DNA of 28,141 nt from CAYMJO01 sp964391305 (GTDB taxonomy: Bacteria; Patescibacteriota; CALEFQ01): positions 1 through 28,141 of the forward strand of contig CAYMJO010000008.1 of the NCBI GenBank assembly GCA_964391305.1, written 5' to 3'. The notes beneath the pieces were generated by a model. That model was not told the origin of the DNA. It saw only the letters and a list, made by a program, of their open reading frames with translations, and searched no databases. Within the stretch, counting starts at the first letter, position 1. Each line of letters begins with the position of its first letter. The position numbers were made by a program, and so were the translations under genes. This document shows positions 6,739 to 14,363 of the stretch, piece by piece.

Positions 6739-7845
6739 TCACTTCGTTTTTTCAGATAGACGTTGATAAAGTCTTTCGTAATTGTTCGCCATTCTTTCGA
6801 GCGTGAAATATTTCTCGACATGCTTTCGGCAAAAAGATCGATCGATTTGGTCGATTTTTTTGATGGCTTGGACCATTTCGTTTACGTTTTCAACGAGGAA
6901 TCCTGTTTTGCCGTCGATCATGAGCTCTGGAATCGCTCCTCTTTTGAATGCGATTACCGGCGTTCCGCATGCCATGGATTCGATCACAGCCAAGCCAAAT
7001 GGCTCTTCCCACGAGCATGGAAAGAGAAAAGTCTTCGCGTTTCCGAGGAATTTTGTGCGCTTTCTTGAATCTTTGATGAGGCCGACGTATCGTGCGTTCT
7101 TCCCCAAACGCGGTTTGATTTTTTTATAATAATATCCATTCTTTCGACCATCGCAAATTGTTCCCGCAATCAGTATTTTTTCTCTTGCTTTTTTTGCCGC
7201 ATCGATTGCCAAGTGTGTTCCTTTCTGTTCCAAAATTCTCCCGAAGTGAATTAGATTGCCGTCACCTTTCGGATTAAATTTGAATTTTTTCAAATCAATG
7301 CCGTTGTAAATATTGGCGGTGAAGTGAAATTCGGAATTTGCTTTGCGTTGGTTTTTGCTTATCGACACGAAATTTTTATTTTTATTGGAATTTAATTTAT
7401 GGATTAATTCCAAAGATAAATTTAGCGGATCGTGCAGAGTGAAGAGAGAGGGGGTTCGCACCAAATCGGAATAATGGATCGCTTCATCCTTGAACATAAA
7501 GAAATGCAAGATGTCAAACTTACCCCGCTGTGCCATCTTTATTGCAAGACTGCTTAAGCTATTTTCCGCTTCTCGGCTGAAACGCTGCCAGACTTCCGGA
7601 TATTTTTCCGCGAATTTTATGTGGTTGAGTTTACTTTTTTTGATCGCTTTTGAAAAAAGCCTAAGGTTTGCGTGAATTTTTTTTGCGTTTGTCCATTTTT
7701 TACTATTTGTAAAAATTGTAACTTTATGCCCTCTTTTCTCAAGCTCGTCTGCCAAATTAAAGGCAAGCTCATGAGGTGCATAGATGAGCTTTTTTAAGAT
7801 TGCTGGCATTGTGTAAATTTCGGTCAAAAGAATTGCAATTCTCAT
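6739..7845 (-). CDS. Glycosyltransferase family 4 (GT-B fold)
   Basis: The 368-residue protein has the GT-B layout of retaining GT4 enzymes, which transfer sugars from nucleotide donors to lipids, glycans or proteins at the cytoplasmic membrane face. The N-terminal acceptor half begins MRIAILLTEIY and contains HELAFNLADELEKRGH. The donor half contains HFGRILEQKGTHLAIDAA and the family's EX7E motif in EEPFGLAVIE near residue 285. A C-terminal helix returns to the N domain. It is transcribed against its neighbours, facing thyA tail to tail with a 38-base gap and sharing an AT-rich upstream region with rplA. The acceptor and sugar are unknown. No operon partner is visible. Confidence 0.87.
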   Translation of the reverse strand: MRIAILLTEIYTMPAILKKLIYAPHELAFNLADELEKRGHKVTIFTNSKKWTNAKKIHANLRLFSKAIKKSKLNHIKFAEKYPEVWQRFSREAENSLSSLAIKMAQRGKFDILHFFMFKDEAIHYSDLVRTPSLFTLHDPLNLSLELIHKLNSNKNKNFVSISKNQRKANSEFHFTANIYNGIDLKKFKFNPKGDGNLIHFGRILEQKGTHLAIDAAKKAREKILIAGTICDGRKNGYYYKKIKPRLGKNARYVGLIKDSRKRTKFLGNAKTFLFPCSWEEPFGLAVIESMACGTPVIAFKRGAIPELMIDGKTGFLVENVNEMVQAIKKIDQIDRSFCRKHVEKYFTLERMANNYERLYQRLSEKTK

Positions 7846-8103
7846 CGTGTTGTTTTATACTGAATTTATGTAGATGTATACTATAATATAAGGATGATCT
7901 TGGCAATTTGTACGGAAATTCAGGGTCAAGATCGATATTGAAAATTACAATTTAAAAGCTGGAAAGAAATTTGAAGACAGTTGTTTGGAAATTTACTCGA
8001 AGTTTTGATTTTTGGATTGCAATTTTGAATGTTGATTTTTGAATTTTTAATGTGGGACTCTGTTCTTTTTTGCAACAGAGGCTTGCACCACGGGAGAAAA
8101 ATT
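7846..8103. other. Divergent spacer between glycosyltransferase and rplA
   Basis: This 258-base spacer has no convincing gene. A TATAAT at 7882-7887 faces rplA but has no good -35. A 7-bp inverted repeat GATCTTG (7896-7902) / CAAGATC (7927-7933) follows. From about 7935 to 8052 the sequence is low-complexity, with repeated variants of ATTTTTG, AATTTTGAAT and ATTTTTGAATT. Such text is often a degenerate spacer. The last 50 bases contain the paired hairpins listed separately. Confidence 0.5.
8058..8087 (+). promoter_or_regulatory. Two mutually exclusive hairpins in the rplA leader
   Basis: CTCTGTT at 8058-8064 can pair perfectly with AACAGAG at 8074-8080, while TGCAA at 8071-8075 can pair with TTGCA at 8083-8087. 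The second arm of one overlaps the first arm of the other, so both cannot form. The structure ends 17 bases before the rplA start, next to a GGGAG ribosome-binding site at 8092-8096. L1 is known to repress its own operon by binding leader mRNA in other bacteria, which makes this a candidate control site; the match to an L1 site itself is not established. Confidence 0.4.
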
Positions 8104-8781
8104 ATGTCACGAAGCAAGAGGTATCTTGAGGAAAAAAGGCAAATAGCCGACGAAGTTTATCGGCCGAAGGAAGCGATCGAGCTTCTCAAAAAAATCTCAA
8201 AGGTGAAATTTGATCCGTCTGTCGAAGTACACTGCCGTCTCAACGTTGATTCGTCTCAAGGTTCGCAAATGGTGCGAGGCACCGTTGTGTTGCCTGCCGG
8301 TTGTGGCAAGACCAAACGTGTGGCAGTTTTTTGTACGCACGAAAAAGAAAAAGAGGCTAAAGAGGCAGGCGCGGATATCGTTGGCGGAGAAAATCTTGTG
8401 AAGGAGATAAAACAAAATGGAAAGCTCGATTTTGATGTTGCCGTTGCCGAGCCTGCGATGATGAAATTTTTAGGACGGATAGCGCCCATTCTCGGACCCC
8501 GCGGGCTGATGCCGAATCCAAAAACGGAAACCGTTACTTCCGATATTGGCGGGACGGTGAAGGCGTTGAAATCCGGCAAGGTGGATTTTCGCATGGATGA
8601 CGGGGGAAATATACACCAGCTTGTAGGGAAACTTTCATTTGACGCAGACAAGCTCGTGGAAAATATAGAAACCTTTATTGATGCCGTGAAGAAAGTGAAA
8701 CCAGCAAAGGTGAAAGGAGATTTTCTCGGCAAAGTAGTTGTCACTTCCACTATGGGTCCTGCCATTAAAATTAAAGTTTAA
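8104..8781 (+). CDS. rplA: 50S ribosomal protein uL1
   Basis: L1 forms the mobile L1 stalk that helps release deacylated tRNA from the E site, and in many bacteria represses its own operon. The 225-residue protein begins MSRSKRYLEEKR. It has the conserved central segment LGPRGLMPNPKTETV (about residues 131-145) and the C-terminal TSTMGPAIK. The ATG at 8104 has a GGGAG site eight bases upstream; an in-frame start at 8029 would add 25 residues unlike L1. The gene is normally adjacent to rplK, but here is about 5.8 kb away with an opposed gene between, so it needs its own promoter. rplJ and rplL do not follow. Confidence 0.97.
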   Translation: MSRSKRYLEEKRQIADEVYRPKEAIELLKKISKVKFDPSVEVHCRLNVDSSQGSQMVRGTVVLPAGCGKTKRVAVFCTHEKEKEAKEAGADIVGGENLVKEIKQNGKLDFDVAVAEPAMMKFLGRIAPILGPRGLMPNPKTETVTSDIGGTVKALKSGKVDFRMDDGGNIHQLVGKLSFDADKLVENIETFIDAVKKVKPAKVKGDFLGKVVVTSTMGPAIKIKV

Positions 8782-8789
8782 AAATAAAC

Positions 8790-9215
8790 ATGAAAAAACC
8801 TAAGGCACATATATCAGGTTGTTTAATAGGTGTTTCTTCCGACGAACAAAAAGAGTTGTTGAATTTTTACGAAGATATCGCGGATGTTTGTCAAAAGCAT
8901 GGGCTTCAAACGTTTGTGCCTCATATGTATTTTTTTCCCAAGGGAAACCCCGAGGATGTTTATGAGAGAGAAATTCGAGATATCAGTAGTACTGATCTTG
9001 TTGTCGCATATGTCGGCAAACCCTCCATTGGCGTCGGTACCGAGTTGGAGGCGGCGAAGACTTGCAATGCTCTGATAATACTTTTATATGAAAAGGGCGT
9101 GAAGGTTTCCAAGCTTGCCTTAGGAAATCCAGCCGTAATCCACGAGATCGAGTTTAAAGATTTTGATGATGCCTTGAAAAAATTGGACGACGCATTGGAT
9201 AAGATAGAAATATAA
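8790..9215 (+). CDS. Nucleoside 2-deoxyribosyltransferase-superfamily protein (DNPH1-like)
   Basis: The 141-residue protein looks like the small nucleoside 2-deoxyribosyltransferase superfamily that includes DNPH1 (Rcl), the 2'-deoxynucleoside 5'-phosphate N-hydrolase. The signature is DLVVAYVGKPSIGVGTELEAA at about residues 69-89, where the G-V-G-T-E glutamate (E85) aligns with the family nucleophile, followed by the hydrophobic strand ALIILLY. DNPH1 splits dNMPs such as modified dCMP or dGMP into base and deoxyribose 5-phosphate; related enzymes exchange bases. Which reaction occurs here cannot be told from sequence. It is 8 bases after rplA and 16 before tmk, so probably cotranscribed. Its pairing with thymidylate kinase fits sanitation or salvage of deoxynucleotides. 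Confidence 0.72.
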   Translation: MKKPKAHISGCLIGVSSDEQKELLNFYEDIADVCQKHGLQTFVPHMYFFPKGNPEDVYEREIRDISSTDLVVAYVGKPSIGVGTELEAAKTCNALIILLYEKGVKVSKLALGNPAVIHEIEFKDFDDALKKLDDALDKIEI

Positions 9216-9231
9216 TTTTTTAAGAAGTTAT

Positions 9232-9921
9232 ATGAAGAGACAAAGATCTAAAAAGGGCAAATTGATCGTTATCGAGGGAACTGATGGTTCTGGAAAAACT
9301 ACACAATTTAAACTGTTGATAAAAAGGCTCAAAGAAGAGGGTTTCAAAACGTCTTCGATGAGTTTTCCCCGTCACAACACTCCTTTTTTTGGGCTTCTGA
9401 TAGATCGTTATCTCAACAACGAGTTTGGAAAAGCAGATGAGGTTAGTCCTTATTTGGCATCGGTTTTGTATGCCGCCGACAGGTGGGAAGTTCGAGATAA
9501 ACTGATGCATTCTCTAAAGCTCGGAAAAATTGTTGTGCTGGATAGGTACGTTGAATCCAATTTGGGACATCAGGGTGGAAAAATACAAGATGTTTCCAAA
9601 AGAAAAAAGTTGTTGAAATGGCTCGGAGATTTGGATTATAAAGTTTTCAAAAATCCCAAACCTGATCTGGTTATTTACTTATCCGTTCCTTCGAAATTTA
9701 GTGTGAGGCTTGCGGGAAAACTTTCTAAAAAGTATAAAAAAACTTCGTATGACGGACTTGAAAATATCGGTCATCTGACAAAAGCTAGAAAAGTTTTTGA
9801 GGCGTTGGCTTCATCAAAACAGTATTGGAAAAAGATCAACTGTGTGGAAAGGGGGAAATTATTTCCGATTCTGGAGATACATGAGAAAGTTTGGGAATAT
9901 GTGCGTAAAATAATTTCATAA
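9232..9921 (+). CDS. tmk: Thymidylate kinase
   Basis: Tmk phosphorylates dTMP to dTDP with ATP, the step between thymidylate synthase and dTTP. The 229-residue protein carries the P-loop EGTDGSGKTT at about residues 15-24 and the DRY motif (VVLDRYVESN) at 104-106. It also has the helix LYAADRWE at 79-86, which positions the thymidine base. The C-terminal lid region is rich in lysine. Length is slightly above the usual 205-215 residues, partly from a basic N-terminal extension MKRQRSKKGK. It follows the DNPH1-like gene closely and ends 9 bases before the gatB ATG, suggesting one transcript. Confidence 0.94.
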   Translation: MKRQRSKKGKLIVIEGTDGSGKTTQFKLLIKRLKEEGFKTSSMSFPRHNTPFFGLLIDRYLNNEFGKADEVSPYLASVLYAADRWEVRDKLMHSLKLGKIVVLDRYVESNLGHQGGKIQDVSKRKKLLKWLGDLDYKVFKNPKPDLVIYLSVPSKFSVRLAGKLSKKYKKTSYDGLENIGHLTKARKVFEALASSKQYWKKINCVERGKLFPILEIHEKVWEYVRKIIS

Positions 9922-9930
9922 CGTTTGAAT

Positions 9931-11409
9931 ATGGAAACGATCATCGGGCTTGAGATTCATGCTCGGCTCAAAACAAAATCAAAAATGTTCTGTACATGTT
10001 CCAACGATTCGGAAGATCTGCCTCCAAATACCAATGTCTGTCCGATCTGCATGGGACATCCCGGAACTTTGCCAAAGGCAAATATACAAGCTATTCACTG
10101 GACAGTTTTATCCGGACTTGCTTTGAATTGTAAAATTCCAAAGTTTTCAAAGTTCGATAGAAAAAGCTATTTTTATCCGGATCTTCCCAAGGGATATCAG
10201 ATTTCGCAATATGATATGCCTATTTGCAAAGGCGGAAAGTTTTCTGTAAGTGTTGATGGTAGTGATATCAACGTGAAGCTTAGAAGGGTTCATCTTGAAG
10301 AAGACGCTGGAAAACTTGTTCATCCGGAAGGTTCGAAGTATAGTTTGGTCGACTACAACCGAGCGGGGACACCGCTTATGGAAATTGTCACAGAGCCTGA
10401 TTTGCATTCACCGATGCAGGCTAAAGTTTTCATACAGGAATTACAGAAGCTTCTTCGCTCGCTTGGAATTTCTGATGCAGACATGGAAAAGGGGCAATTG
10501 CGTTGCGATGCGAACATAAGCGTTAAAGACGGCTCTAAAAGCACCAAACCTTCGGAGGTCAAGAACATGAATTCGTTTCGTTCGATTGAAAGAGCATTGG
10601 CTTTTGAGGAGAAGCGCCATCGGGATTTGCTGGAAGACGGTAAATATGGGAAGAAAGAAACACGAGGCTGGGACGATATTAAACAGGTTACGGTTGATCA
10701 ACGTTCAAAGGAGGAAGCGCATGATTATAGATATTTTCCCGAGCCGGATCTGCCGCCGCTTGAATTTGGAGAGGCATGGGTTGATGAAATCCGCACTAAG
10801 CTTCCCGAAATGCCTCGTGAAACAGAGAAGCGATTTAAAAAGTTTTTTAAAGTAAAAGATGCGGACGCGAAGATTCTTGCTGGAGATAAATATCTTTCTA
10901 CGTTTTTTGAAAATACCGTTTCGGAGCTCAAAGCTTGGGCGGAATCGTCTGGTGAGGTTAAGCCTCAAGAGGTTGATAAGCGGACGAGAGAGTTCGCTAA
11001 GCTTACGGCGAATTGGATTTTGTCGGAATTGATGAAGCATATTAAAAAGGAAGCAATCGGTTTTGACAAGCTTAAGATAACTCCTGAAAACATGGCGGAG
11101 TTCATAAATATCGTCAATATGAAAAAGATCAACAGTTCCGCGGCGCAAACCGTGCTTGCTGAAATGTTTGAAACTGGAAAAGATCCTTCCCAGATTGTTG
11201 AGGATCGGAATCTGGAACAAGTCAGTGATCAAGGAGAGTTGGAGTCAGCTGTGGATGAAATTGTTGCTACGAATTCTGGAGTTGTCGAAGATTTTAAAAA
11301 AGGAAAAGAAAACGCTCTTCAATTTTTGGTGGGACAGGTTATGAAGAAAACGAAAGGGAAAGCCAATCCGCAGATAGTTATTGATATATTGAGAAAAAAG
11401 TTAACGTAA
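9931..11409 (+). CDS. gatB: Asp-tRNA(Asn)/Glu-tRNA(Gln) amidotransferase subunit B
   Basis: GatB is the tRNA-binding and kinase subunit of the GatCAB amidotransferase, which converts Glu-tRNA(Gln) or Asp-tRNA(Asn) to the correct amide form. The 492-residue length is normal. It begins METIIGLEIHARLKTKSKMF and contains the cysteine-rich CTCSND and NVCPICMGHPGTLP segments (probable zinc site). It also contains YFYPDLPKGYQISQYD and HLEEDAGKL of the catalytic cradle, and a C-terminal helical YqeY-like tail ending in the GKANPQIVIDILRKKL type sequence. A TTG at 9925 could add two residues; the ATG is preferred. gatA and gatC are not in the window. The presence of GatB predicts no full GlnRS/AsnRS route, but this cannot be tested here. 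Confidence 0.96.
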   Translation: METIIGLEIHARLKTKSKMFCTCSNDSEDLPPNTNVCPICMGHPGTLPKANIQAIHWTVLSGLALNCKIPKFSKFDRKSYFYPDLPKGYQISQYDMPICKGGKFSVSVDGSDINVKLRRVHLEEDAGKLVHPEGSKYSLVDYNRAGTPLMEIVTEPDLHSPMQAKVFIQELQKLLRSLGISDADMEKGQLRCDANISVKDGSKSTKPSEVKNMNSFRSIERALAFEEKRHRDLLEDGKYGKKETRGWDDIKQVTVDQRSKEEAHDYRYFPEPDLPPLEFGEAWVDEIRTKLPEMPRETEKRFKKFFKVKDADAKILAGDKYLSTFFENTVSELKAWAESSGEVKPQEVDKRTREFAKLTANWILSELMKHIKKEAIGFDKLKITPENMAEFINIVNMKKINSSAAQTVLAEMFETGKDPSQIVEDRNLEQVSDQGELESAVDEIVATNSGVVEDFKKGKENALQFLVGQVMKKTKGKANPQIVIDILRKKLT

Positions 11410-11508
11410 AGAACGTAAAATGGCCGATTTGAAATATCTGGTAGATTCATAAAGTCGAAAACATTTTGTGTTGAATATTATAGAAGTCTCGGAATTTTTA
11501 TTTAAAAT

Positions 11509-12027
11509 ATGAATTTAAAATCTAAAATTCGCACGGTTTTGGATTTTCCCCAAAAGGGGATAAATTTTTATGACATTACGACTATCCTTCAGGATGCGAA
11601 GGCGCATTCTTACGTGATAGACAAGATTAGTTCTATGTATTCTCCCGATGATGTTGACATAGTGGTTGGAACAGAATCCCGAGGCTTCATCTTTGGAGCG
11701 CCGATTGCCTATAAGCTTCGGGCAGGTTTTGTTCCCGTTCGCAAGAAGGGCAAACTTCCGTATAAAACTGTTCAAGCCAGTTATGAAAAGGAATATGGTC
11801 CCGATGTTGTTGAGATTCACGAAGACGCGATAAAACCCAATCAGAAAGTTCTCATTGTTGATGATCTTCTCGCGACCGGAGGCACTATTTCTGCGGCAAA
11901 ATGTCTTATCGAAAAGCTTGGCGGCAAAATTGTCGGCTTTGTGTTTTTGATAGAGCTGACGTCGCTTGGCGGAAGGAAAAAATTAAAAGGCTATAAAGTC
12001 GATTCTGTTTTAAAATTTAAAGAATGA
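11509..12027 (+). CDS. apt: Adenine phosphoribosyltransferase
   Basis: Apt joins adenine and PRPP to make AMP. The 172-residue protein matches the family in length and landmarks: an N-terminal FPQKGINFYDITTIL segment (residues 13-27), ESRGFIFGAPIA (56-67), and the PRPP-binding loop VLIVDDLLATGGT at 114-126. The first stretch also includes the conserved RKKGKLPYKT flap. It overlaps yjbQ by four bases (ATGA), indicating translational coupling. A 99-base spacer precedes it with no clear Shine-Dalgarno at the ATG. The adenine released by the MtnP-like enzyme two genes downstream would be its natural substrate. Confidence 0.95.
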   Translation: MNLKSKIRTVLDFPQKGINFYDITTILQDAKAHSYVIDKISSMYSPDDVDIVVGTESRGFIFGAPIAYKLRAGFVPVRKKGKLPYKTVQASYEKEYGPDVVEIHEDAIKPNQKVLIVDDLLATGGTISAAKCLIEKLGGKIVGFVFLIELTSLGGRKKLKGYKVDSVLKFKE

Positions 12028-12467
12028 AAATAAAGAATTTTGTAATAAAACTTGAAACAAAATCTGCTTTCGACTTTATCGACATTACAGGGAGAGTGGA
12101 GAAGTTTTTAAAAAGGAATAAGATGAAAAGCGGTCTTGTGAATGTCCAATCAAGACATACTTCTTCGGCAGTTTTTGTGAATGAAAATGAGCCATTGCTT
12201 CTTGGAGATTTTAAAAAAAATCTTGAGAAGATTTTCTCCAGCAGAAAGCAATATAAGCATGATGATTTCAAGATACGCACGGTCAATATGTGCAGGGAAG
12301 AGTGCCAGAACGGTCATGCGCATTGCAAGGCTTTGCTTATTGGGACAAGCGTCACTTTAAATTTGATTGGAGGGAAAATGGATATCGGCAAATGGCAAAG
12401 GGTTTTTTTTGTGGAACTTGACAGGGCTAGATCGCGTGAAATTTCTGTTGTTGCCATTGGCAACTGA
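12024..12467 (+). CDS. YjbQ family protein (UPF0047)
   Basis: The 147-residue protein belongs to the YjbQ/UPF0047 family, small trimeric metal-binding proteins. Some members have weak thiamine-phosphate synthase activity, but the physiological role is unsettled. Family landmarks seen are HTSSAVFVNENEP at residues 45-57, NGHAHCKALLIG at 96-107, and the C-terminal GKWQRVFFVELDRARSR at 122-138. The conserved histidines H45, H98 and H100 are the likely metal ligands. The start codon overlaps the apt stop. I assign no pathway; thiamine genes are not visible nearby, and the apt linkage may only be operonic. Confidence 0.88.
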   Translation: MKIKNFVIKLETKSAFDFIDITGRVEKFLKRNKMKSGLVNVQSRHTSSAVFVNENEPLLLGDFKKNLEKIFSSRKQYKHDDFKIRTVNMCREECQNGHAHCKALLIGTSVTLNLIGGKMDIGKWQRVFFVELDRARSREISVVAIGN

Positions 12468-12605
12468 TACCTCGTGGGTTTCGCGCAAATTAATAAGTGT
12501 TTTCGTTATTGCATGTTCTCATAAAGTTCGCGGGAAATTTTGCGGCATTCGCTTGATTTATGGAATTAGCGCGCGTCGCATCTTATTTTTTAAAATTAGA
12601 AATTT
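12468..12605. other. yjbQ-mtnP spacer with GTTTCGCG motif
   Basis: The 138-base spacer has no gene I can support. It carries GTTTCGCG at 12478-12485 and further GC-rich words (GTTCGCGGGAAATTTTGCG and GCGCGCG) in an AT-rich background, like the spacers after gyrB and after mtnP. No convincing promoter was found. Confidence 0.35.
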
Positions 12606-13391
12606 ATGGAAGCGGAAATAGGAGTAATGGGTGGCTCGGGCGTTTATGAGCTTTTGGATAATTCAAAAGAGGTTTTTGTTAAGACGCCTTATGGCAAACC
12701 AAGCGATAAAATAGAATTAGGCGAAATCGCGGACAAGAAAGTCGCTTTTCTGCCTCGGCACGGCAGGGGACACCGCATTCCGCCGCATCTTGTCAATTAT
12801 CGCGCGAATGTTTTTGCCATGCACAAGCTCGGAGTACGAAAATTGATCGGTCCGGGCGCGGTTGGAAGCTTGAAAAAATCTATCAGACCTGGACATTTTG
12901 TGATCACGGATCAATTTATTGATCGTACCAATGGCAGGAAAGACACGTTTGTCGAAGGTCCCAAGGTTGATCACTTGCCCGCGGCGGAGGTTTACTGCGA
13001 TAATCTTCGCGATATTGCGGTAAAGCGCTGCCGCGCATTGAAAATACCCGTTCACACCAAGGGCACGGTTGTGATAATAAATGGACCAAGATTTTCTTCG
13101 AAGGCGGAAAGCCTTTGGTATAAGAAAATGGGCTGGCATATTTTGAGCATGACGCAGTATCCCGAAAATGTGCTCGCGAGAGAGCTTGGGATGTGTTATT
13201 TGAGCATCGGGCTTGTGACTGATTACGATGCCGGTCTTGAGGGAGAACCGGGCATTCAGCCCGTTACTTTCGCGGAAGTCATGAAGACAGTTGAAAAAAA
13301 CGCGCGGACTTTTAGGAAATTAGTTTTTCAGATTGTAAAGAATCTTCCCAAGACTGATGGGAAGAAAAGTTGCATATGCGTTGTGAGTTAA
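12606..13391 (+). CDS. mtnP: 5'-methylthioadenosine phosphorylase (MTAP/PNP family)
   Basis: The 261-residue protein is a trimeric-type purine nucleoside phosphorylase most like methylthioadenosine phosphorylase, which splits methylthioadenosine with phosphate into adenine and 5-methylthioribose 1-phosphate. Landmarks are IGVMGGSGVYELLD at the start (phosphate site) and RHGRGHRIPPHLVNYRANV at 51-69. Others are GAVGSLK at 84-90, MTQYPENVLARELG at 182-195 and TDYD at 205-208. The TDYD aspartates favour 6-aminopurines (adenine) over guanine or hypoxanthine in this family. The usual NMT is MTQ here, a mild divergence. The C-terminus ends in a cysteine-containing CICVVS tail. It is convergent with miaA, with 53 bases between stop codons. 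Confidence 0.88.
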   Translation: MEAEIGVMGGSGVYELLDNSKEVFVKTPYGKPSDKIELGEIADKKVAFLPRHGRGHRIPPHLVNYRANVFAMHKLGVRKLIGPGAVGSLKKSIRPGHFVITDQFIDRTNGRKDTFVEGPKVDHLPAAEVYCDNLRDIAVKRCRALKIPVHTKGTVVIINGPRFSSKAESLWYKKMGWHILSMTQYPENVLARELGMCYLSIGLVTDYDAGLEGEPGIQPVTFAEVMKTVEKNARTFRKLVFQIVKNLPKTDGKKSCICVVS

Positions 13392-13444
13392 AGGAATGGT
13401 ATTTGCGTTTCGCGATTTTTCGCATTTTTGTCTATCCGAGATAT

Positions 13445-14359
13445 TTAATTTTCTAAAAAATCCAAAATTATCTTCTCCGCCTCTCTTCCAAGATTTTTGG
13501 GTCCGAGCCATCGGATTTTTTTATTTCTCTTAAACCAAGTCATCTGCCGCTTTGCGTATTGATGGATTTCTATTTTTAGCCTTTCAATTGCTTCTTCTTT
13601 TGTCGTTTTGCCAGTGACATATTCGCCCAGTTTTCTGTATTCAAGCCCAAAGTCGTGAAGTTTTGATTCCGACACCCCTTCTTTCAAGAGTCTTCTGACT
13701 TCTTCGATCATTCCTTGTTTGATTCTCTTATCAACTCTTCCGTCTATTCTTTTGTTAAGTTCGGCTCTTGAGAATTTAATGCCAACGTATAAAATGTCGT
13801 AAGGGGGCTTTTTTGTTTTGCGAAGTTCCGAGAATTTTTTACCTGTTTTTTTGCAGACTTCGATCGCACGAATCAATCTTCTCTTGTTGCATTTTTCTAC
13901 TATTTTTGAAAATTTTAGATCTAGCTTTTTTAAAATTTCCAAAAGTTCTTCGCAGGATTTCGATTCGAGTTCTGCCCTAAGTTTTTTGTCCGCCGGAACT
14001 CTCGGAATTTGTAGTCCTTTCGTTACCGCGTCTATGTAAAGTCCTGTTCCTCCGACGAGAAACGGCAATTTTCCTCGCGCGTGGATGTCTTTTATGGACA
14101 TTGTCGCGAGATCTTGAAACTCTGCCGCGGAGAAATCCTTGGTTGGCCTTCGTACGTCAAGCAAGTGGTGCGGCACGATTTTTTGTTCTTTTTTTGTGAC
14201 TTTCCCCGTGCCGATGTCCATTCCAACATAAACTTGGCGGGAATCCGCCGACACGATTTCACCGCCGAATTTTTCGGCAAGCGCGATGCCAAGAGATGAC
14301 TTTCCGCTCGCGGTTGGTCCGAGGATGACTATGAGTTTGTTTTTGGATATTTTTTGCAT
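13445..14359 (-). CDS. miaA: tRNA dimethylallyltransferase MiaA
   Basis: MiaA transfers a dimethylallyl group to N6 of A37 in tRNAs reading UNN codons. The 304-residue protein contains the P-loop GPTASGKSS at residues 14-22, DSRQVYVGMDIGTGK at 39-53 and the GGTGLYIDA loop. It also has the C-terminal YAKRQMTWFKRN motif that grips tRNA. The ATG at 14359 starts four bases after the miaB stop. An in-frame ATG at 14404 would overlap miaB and add 15 unconserved residues. MiaB, which methylthiolates the product, is encoded just upstream, so the pair is one operon for ms2i6A synthesis. Confidence 0.96.
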   Translation of the reverse strand: MQKISKNKLIVILGPTASGKSSLGIALAEKFGGEIVSADSRQVYVGMDIGTGKVTKKEQKIVPHHLLDVRRPTKDFSAAEFQDLATMSIKDIHARGKLPFLVGGTGLYIDAVTKGLQIPRVPADKKLRAELESKSCEELLEILKKLDLKFSKIVEKCNKRRLIRAIEVCKKTGKKFSELRKTKKPPYDILYVGIKFSRAELNKRIDGRVDKRIKQGMIEEVRRLLKEGVSESKLHDFGLEYRKLGEYVTGKTTKEEAIERLKIEIHQYAKRQMTWFKRNKKIRWLGPKNLGREAEKIILDFLEN

Positions 14360-14363
14360 AGTA

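Noticed and set aside
8256..8765. A 169-codon minus-strand ORF opposite rplA
   Set aside because: It is antisense to L1, with no recognisable motif or regulatory signal.
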